Below are positions 59,575 to 64,000 of a DNA stretch of 64,000 bases, piece after piece; position 1 is the first letter of the stretch; every line of letters starts with the position of its first letter. Source of the stretch: Oceanobacillus_B kapialis (lineage in GTDB: Bacteria; Bacillota; Bacilli; Bacillales; Amphibacillaceae); NCBI RefSeq assembly GCF_042685265.1, contig NZ_JBHUMX010000019.1; one strand, 5' to 3'. The notes under the pieces were generated by a model that had not been told where the DNA came from, did no database searches, and worked only from the letters and a program-made list of their open reading frames with translations. A program made the translations under genes and the position numbers.

Positions 59575-61023
59575 CTACTTAAAAGCTGGATTATATTTCA
59601 TTACCCCTTGTACGGCGTTTTCTGGTAATAAAACAACCTTGTTTTCACCTGGCTTTAAACTGAATGGACTTGACCCAAAATCACCTTTTACAACAGGCTC
59701 CCCATTTAAGAGCAACTTCTTATTTTGATTATCTATTGTTATTTTGTCGCCGATTCTTGCGATGATAGGCGTCTGATCTACTGTAGTTTGAGCCAATTGC
59801 CAAACATTAATGTTGTTAATGCGAGCTCGGAAAGGTCGCTGTCGGTCTTGCCATTTCCCTATAAAGATTTCCACGTACCTTAACCTTCCAAGATACTCAC
59901 CTGAATCATCCGTATAGGTAGCTGTCAATGTGTCTTGATGATCCCCGTTTACGATTTGACTAATATAGAAGGTGTATTTGTTCCCCACTCTCTTGACACG
60001 GAAGAACATTAAAGATACTTCGCCCAATTCACGTTCATAGTTACTGGATCCTATAGCATATCGGGTATTTCTATCTACATATTCACCTACACGGGCTAAA
60101 CCTCGTATTCTCTTCAAATATCTAGAGTTATCATTTATGCCGAATTTACCAAGCATGTTAAAGTTTTCATCAAACATATAGACTTCCATACGGAAGTTCT
60201 CTTCGTTATCATCTGTGATAACATCAAATATAGTTTCTAATTCAAAGTCCTGAACTGGTGTAATCTCTTTTGTCATTGCCGGCCCGTGCATTTTATTGCC
60301 TGTACCAAAATCTTCAACATATATTCCGGATCCATCATTAGCCATTACTCCATCAATATCACTAAAGTTTTCATCAACCTTAACTGGGGTAGTTGACCAT
60401 GTATCTAGCGTGCTCCCCTCTTCATGTAATACATTAGTTCGGTCATCCACTTCTTCTTCAGTTACATCAGCTGGCTTACCAATAACCATATATTCTTGTC
60501 CATTAGATACCATGGAAAATGTAATAGGGGCGAGAACATTCAGTTCAAACACTGGTTTAGTGGGAGCGGTACCCTCAATATTTACGATATTACCTAAAAT
60601 AGTTTCTAAACGAATTATTTGTTCAGGTCCATAACTGTATGGATCTGGGCAAATAAAAGTTAATGTTATATTCCCAACCAATAAAAGTTCCTCTATGTCT
60701 ATACTGCCGTCAATTACCGCATGGTACGTTCGATCTGGTTGATCATCAAATATTAAGGGACAAATCTTATCCGTGAGTAACCAACCTGCGATTTCTTCCT
60801 TCATACTAAAAAAATCTGTCAAACTATCACTGTCAAAAAATACGTTTTGTTGTATAGTGAGTACACCAACGTCACTATTAATTAAGTGAGCTCCAGGGAA
60901 GCCAGGAATAGATAGTAAATTTCTAGACACAGGGGCGGTTGAGTACGTCCTACCTTCGTCTTCACAAAAAATATATTCTTTTCTAATACTGTTGAATGTG
61001 AAAGATCCCTTCACTGTATTCAC
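59575..61023 (-). CDS. Distal tail protein (Dit), enlarged
   Basis: Dit forms the hub at the tail tip. Residues about 1-170 match the classical N-terminal domain (GFPGAHLINSDVGVLTIQQNVFF, EEIAGWLLTDKICPLIFDDQPDRTYHAVIDG, FICPDPYSYG). The C terminus has the usual galectin-like strand set (GDKITIDNQNKKLLLNGEPVV ... FSLKPGENKVVLLP). Between them about 240 residues (roughly 190-430) are inserted, with repeated DFELETIFDVITDDNEENFRMEVYM and RVGNKYTFYIS motifs, resembling a carbohydrate-binding module as in 'evolved' Dit proteins. At 482 residues it is much longer than the usual 250. Confidence 0.87.
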   Translation of the reverse strand: MNTVKGSFTFNSIRKEYIFCEDEGRTYSTAPVSRNLLSIPGFPGAHLINSDVGVLTIQQNVFFDSDSLTDFFSMKEEIAGWLLTDKICPLIFDDQPDRTYHAVIDGSIDIEELLLVGNITLTFICPDPYSYGPEQIIRLETILGNIVNIEGTAPTKPVFELNVLAPITFSMVSNGQEYMVIGKPADVTEEEVDDRTNVLHEEGSTLDTWSTTPVKVDENFSDIDGVMANDGSGIYVEDFGTGNKMHGPAMTKEITPVQDFELETIFDVITDDNEENFRMEVYMFDENFNMLGKFGINDNSRYLKRIRGLARVGEYVDRNTRYAIGSSNYERELGEVSLMFFRVKRVGNKYTFYISQIVNGDHQDTLTATYTDDSGEYLGRLRYVEIFIGKWQDRQRPFRARINNINVWQLAQTTVDQTPIIARIGDKITIDNQNKKLLLNGEPVVKGDFGSSPFSLKPGENKVVLLPENAVQGVMKYNPAFK

Positions 61024-63944
61024 CCCCTCGAAAACTCTCTATCTCTTTCTAGTTCATGTTGGTTCATTTCATATACATCCTCTGCAACCATTTCTGCTAA
61101 TACTCTTTTATCTGGCGTAACCATTTGCACAACAAGAGGTTGTTTTTCTTTTTTGTTTACATTAAGACTTTCTGCAATTCCACGACCAATATCTCCTAGT
61201 GTTTTCTCGTTCAAAGGTAATACCGCTTCTGGTCCTGCTTCCCCCGCTGCTTGATAACGCCCTCCTGATTGTCCAAATATTGTAGGACGTGTAAAAATAC
61301 CACCTTTTGCGCGCCAATCAATTCCTATTTTAGGGACACTTATATCTGGTGGAATCATATCGAACTTTCCTTTAATAGTGAACCTAGGTAATTTGGGTTT
61401 AGGAATATCTATTTTTAATTTATCGCCAATACCGGAAAAGAAACCGGTAATTTTATCAACTGCTGTTTTCACGAGGTCGCGAGCTTTTTCGATAGGAGCG
61501 ACAATTAAGTCCTTTGCTTTCGTCATCGCATCCCCGGCTTTTGTTCGTAAGTTATTAAATTTTTCTAATGCACCGTCTTTTAAAGAGTTTACCTTTTCAA
61601 CGAAGTTATTTTTTAATTCACTTGCTTTATTTACTACATTGTCTTTAAAGCTTGTTATCGTTGATGTCGCTTTATTTTTAAGCTCTGTCACCTTATTGAC
61701 CGCTCCATCCTTCAAACTTGTTACTTTGTTGACGAAGCCATCTTTAAGTTCTGTCGCTTTGTTTACCACATTAGTTTTAAAACTAGAAATGGTTTCAGAA
61801 GCTTTGTTTTTTAAATCTGTTACCTTTTGAGAAGCCTCTTCTTTCATTTCTTTAAATTTATTAACAGCTCCGTCTTTCATATCTGTAAACCATGAGACGA
61901 AATTCGAAGCTAGTGTTGAAACTCCTTCTGTAAGCCAGGTGGTGAATTGAGTCCATTTTTCACTAATCCAGTCAGTAATAGCGCCCCAATTTTGTATAAC
62001 AAGTACAATTCCTGCAATGGCTGCAGCTACACCTGCAATAATTCCAATGATAGGTAATAACGGAATTTGCAATGCCGTAATTGCAGCAGCTACACCTAGA
62101 ATAATAGGGATGGCTGCAGTTGCCACTGCTAAAACACTACCAAATACGGTTACAAAGGTTTGAACCGGACCTGGTAGTTTTGAAAACCATTCTCCCATAT
62201 CTGCTAAAATTTCAATAACCGGTGATAGGGAATCAATTAAGTTCTGCCCAATAGGTAATAACGATTGTTGTAACTCTCGTAAAGAAGATTCCCATTTCTC
62301 ACCAGGAGACTTTTTAGCCATTTCATCTGCTTTCCCATTGGTGTCATCAAATGCATCACCAATTTTAAATAAATTAGTGCTTGCTTCAGTTCCTAAATCT
62401 TCAAACTGAGTGGATATAGCTGATAAAGCTTCCTGTTGTTCGACTGGTGACATTTTCTCTATATCTTTCTGTACCGATTGAGCTACATCGGCAACAGTTG
62501 CTTCCCCGTCTTTCCATTTGTTGAATGTGTTTTCTGTTTCATCCGAGAAGTTTTCAAGTGATTCCTCAAAAGCCCCATCACCCATTCGGATCTGCAATTC
62601 CTTTACAGCATCAGCTACCAAGTCGGTATTCCGAGCGCCATTTTCCAACCCATTTTGCATAATCTGTAACATTTCATCAGCACCAAAACCTGCTTGCTCA
62701 AATAAAGGAGCATATTCAGTTAGAGTATCGGTAAAATCATCACTTCGGTCCAGGCCATTTTGATATCCAGAAGCAATCAAATCTAAAGCTTCTTCACCTG
62801 TAACACCAAAAGCGTTCATTAATTGTTCTGCACCGCGCACATTTTCTTTTACATCGGTTCCCGTGCGTTCAGCAATAGCAGTAACTTTATTTGTAATATT
62901 TTCGAGATCCACATCGTTTAAATCTTTAAATGTTTGTTTTGCTATAATCACGGCTTCAGTAGCTTCGTCAATGGATCCTACAATCCCGTTTCTAAACACT
63001 TGGTCCACTACTCCATTAAGTTTCTCAGCTTCATCACCAGTCAAACCTAAGTTTGCTCGGAGATTTGTTTGAGAGTCCCCAAATCCCGTAGCGCTATCCA
63101 TTGCAGCTTGACCAACCTCAAATAGTTTGTCAGTAACACCTTCTAATAGTTCTGTGGCTTCTAGAAGGTTATTAAGATCCATTTTCTTACCTAGTTCTTC
63201 TAGTCCGTCTCCCGCTTCATCCGAGGCAGTATCTATATCTTTCAATGAACCATTAAATTTAGAAATAGTTGTTCTGGCATCATTAAGTTTTGCTTCCATT
63301 TGCATAACTTCAATGGAATTATCACCATACACACTTTTAGTAGCTTCTAATTGCTGCTCCAAGTTTTTAACAGTACGCTCTGATAAATCCATTTGTTCTT
63401 TTAACTGTTTCTGGGCAAGTTCGAGTTTTTCTGTTTCGTCAGCATTATCGCCAAGCTCGGCTTTTTGCAATTTAAATGTTGAATTTAGATTCTTTTGTTC
63501 TGCATCAAGCAACTTGTTTTCTTCTTTCAAATCGTCTAGTACTTCCTGCGCTTCTCTAGCTTCTTGCGCTTGATCAGATAACCCGTCATTTACACGGTCC
63601 ATTGATTTCTGCAAGGCTGTTTCTGCTTTTTCTGCATCGAGCAATTTCCCGTACATTTGAGTAAGCTGCCCAGTAGTAGTTTTTGTATCTTTGCTCATTG
63701 CCTCATATTGCTCACGTAACATCTTAGTACGTTTCTGGGCACCCTCCATCTGGATCTCTAGCTTTTTCTTTTCTGCAGCCAACTTCTCTGTAGCTGAACC
63801 ATCTTTACCCATAGCAGCAATGTGGTTTTTGTATTCTTTTGCTGCAGTATTCATTACAGCGTTTATTTCCTTTAATGTTTCTGCATATTGTACTTGCCCG
63901 TCCATTTTGAAATTTAGGACGACATTTTTTTCCTTATCAGCCAT
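61020..63944 (-). CDS. Phage tail tape measure protein
   Basis: The tape measure sets tail length. The 974-residue protein opens with a long coiled coil (about 20-250). A conserved core follows (about 255-560, ATELLEGVTDKLFEVGQAAMDSATGFGDSQTNLRANLGLTG), then a strongly hydrophobic segment (about 600-665, VFGSVLAVATAAIPIILGVAAAITAL) and eleven hendecad repeats (695-815). The C-terminal GRYQAAGEAGPEAVLPLNEKTLGDIG motif is typical of these proteins. It overlaps the Dit gene by 4 bases. Confidence 0.95.
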   Translation of the reverse strand: MADKEKNVVLNFKMDGQVQYAETLKEINAVMNTAAKEYKNHIAAMGKDGSATEKLAAEKKKLEIQMEGAQKRTKMLREQYEAMSKDTKTTTGQLTQMYGKLLDAEKAETALQKSMDRVNDGLSDQAQEAREAQEVLDDLKEENKLLDAEQKNLNSTFKLQKAELGDNADETEKLELAQKQLKEQMDLSERTVKNLEQQLEATKSVYGDNSIEVMQMEAKLNDARTTISKFNGSLKDIDTASDEAGDGLEELGKKMDLNNLLEATELLEGVTDKLFEVGQAAMDSATGFGDSQTNLRANLGLTGDEAEKLNGVVDQVFRNGIVGSIDEATEAVIIAKQTFKDLNDVDLENITNKVTAIAERTGTDVKENVRGAEQLMNAFGVTGEEALDLIASGYQNGLDRSDDFTDTLTEYAPLFEQAGFGADEMLQIMQNGLENGARNTDLVADAVKELQIRMGDGAFEESLENFSDETENTFNKWKDGEATVADVAQSVQKDIEKMSPVEQQEALSAISTQFEDLGTEASTNLFKIGDAFDDTNGKADEMAKKSPGEKWESSLRELQQSLLPIGQNLIDSLSPVIEILADMGEWFSKLPGPVQTFVTVFGSVLAVATAAIPIILGVAAAITALQIPLLPIIGIIAGVAAAIAGIVLVIQNWGAITDWISEKWTQFTTWLTEGVSTLASNFVSWFTDMKDGAVNKFKEMKEEASQKVTDLKNKASETISSFKTNVVNKATELKDGFVNKVTSLKDGAVNKVTELKNKATSTITSFKDNVVNKASELKNNFVEKVNSLKDGALEKFNNLRTKAGDAMTKAKDLIVAPIEKARDLVKTAVDKITGFFSGIGDKLKIDIPKPKLPRFTIKGKFDMIPPDISVPKIGIDWRAKGGIFTRPTIFGQSGGRYQAAGEAGPEAVLPLNEKTLGDIGRGIAESLNVNKKEKQPLVVQMVTPDKRVLAEMVAEDVYEMNQHELERDREFSRG
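61500..61862 (-). repeat. Eleven tandem 33-base units in the tape measure gene
   Basis: Bases 61500-61862 encode exactly eleven 11-residue units such as NKATELKDGFV, NKVTSLKDGAV and NKVTELKNKAT (residues 695-815). Every second unit is more alike, giving a 22-residue super-period. The 11-residue spacing is that of a hendecad coiled coil. Confidence 0.85.
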
Positions 63945-63960
63945 ATACTCACCTCACTTT

Positions 63961-63999
63961 CTATAGGAATGGAGTTTGGTCTAATGTGTGGACTTGTTT
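63961..63999 (-). CDS. Possible 3' end of a tail-assembly gene
   Basis: On the minus strand an open frame enters from beyond the window and ends at TAG (63961-63963) with the residues KQVHTLDQTPFL. The tape measure gene starts 16 bases later, as expected after the tail assembly chaperone gene of siphoviruses. Too short for a firm call. Confidence 0.35.
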   Translation of the reverse strand, partial: KQVHTLDQTPFL

Positions 64000-64000
64000 A

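Larger units (their letters stand above)
51564..64000. mobile_element. Siphovirus-type prophage, one end (continues past the window)
   Basis: From the tRNA remnant to the end of the window the genes are of phage type. They are, in transcription order on the minus strand, tape measure, distal tail, Tal, two small proteins, YfbU, XhlA-like, holin and amidase, with two cargo genes on the plus strand beside the attachment site. No integrase, repressor or terminase is present, so they should lie beyond 64000. The late genes look intact. Confidence 0.9.

Noticed and set aside
1..64000. CRISPR arrays, rRNA operons or insertion sequences
   Set aside because: No regularly spaced direct repeats, rRNA sequence or transposase gene were found by reading both strands.

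Overview
The window reads as a piece of a draft chromosome from an endospore-forming member of the Bacillaceae, most likely of the Oceanobacillus/Virgibacillus type. It is AT-rich. Gene order follows the Bacillus subtilis block running from yajC-tgt-queA-ruvBA through safA, obg-spo0B, rplU-rpmA, spoIVFAB, minCD-mreBCD, folC-valS, spoVID-hem and lon-clpX-tig almost gene for gene. Many sporulation genes are present (safA, spo0B, spoIVFA, spoIVFB, spoIIB, spoVID, ysxE). A run of ten N lies at 11007-11016, inside spo0B. It is flanked by two identical 98-bp copies and looks like an assembly artefact.

Layout. 1-4578: yajC, tgt, queA, a DUF2905 gene, ruvB and ruvA (queuosine tRNA modification, Holliday-junction migration, Sec accessory). 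4799-9299: yebC, a CoxA-like spore lipoprotein, nadE, safA, pheA. 9332-12747: obg, spo0B, rpmA, prp and rplU with an L21 leader and promoter; Prp is the protease that trims the L27 made by the next gene. 12775-18539: spoIVFB/spoIVFA (pro-sigma-K processing), minD/minC and mreD/mreC/mreB (division site and cell shape). 18944-22588: a small protein, radC, spoIIB, folC. 22663-24461: two overlapping ATP-grasp ligase genes, almost the only plus-strand genes in the first 37 kb. 24565-31909: valS with a T-box leader, a 62-residue membrane protein, ysxE, spoVID, then hemL. 31961-36868: hemB, hemD, hemC, hemX, hemA (with hemL, 5-aminolevulinate synthesis through uroporphyrinogen III). 37094-42446: an inserted accessory block holding a membrane protein, a polar amino-acid ABC transporter and a chemoreceptor. 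42527-49768: engB, lonA, clpX, tig, ysoA. 50187-51298: an acidic low-complexity protein and a CPBP-family membrane protease.

From 51564 to the end lies one end of a siphovirus-type prophage. The boundary is the 3' half of a tRNA-Arg(UCU) gene, the usual scar of integration into a tRNA. Next come two plus-strand cargo genes and a structured non-coding stretch. The late genes follow on the minus strand: amidase endolysin, holin, XhlA-like protein, a YfbU-family cargo gene, two small tail-region proteins, a Tal-type tail protein with an S74 chaperone, an enlarged distal tail protein and the tape measure protein. The integrase and the other attachment site should lie beyond base 64000.

Less usual features are the ATP-grasp pair, a structured intergenic repeat in two copies (5591 and 30436), ribosome-binding sites buried in hairpins (6263, 54955), a 34-bp palindrome at 37008, a possible prophage small RNA at 52661, and the YfbU gene set between terminators in the late region. 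Compared with B. subtilis, bofC, lonB, maf, comC and pheB are missing from their customary places. All functional calls are from reading the sequence; no database search was run.
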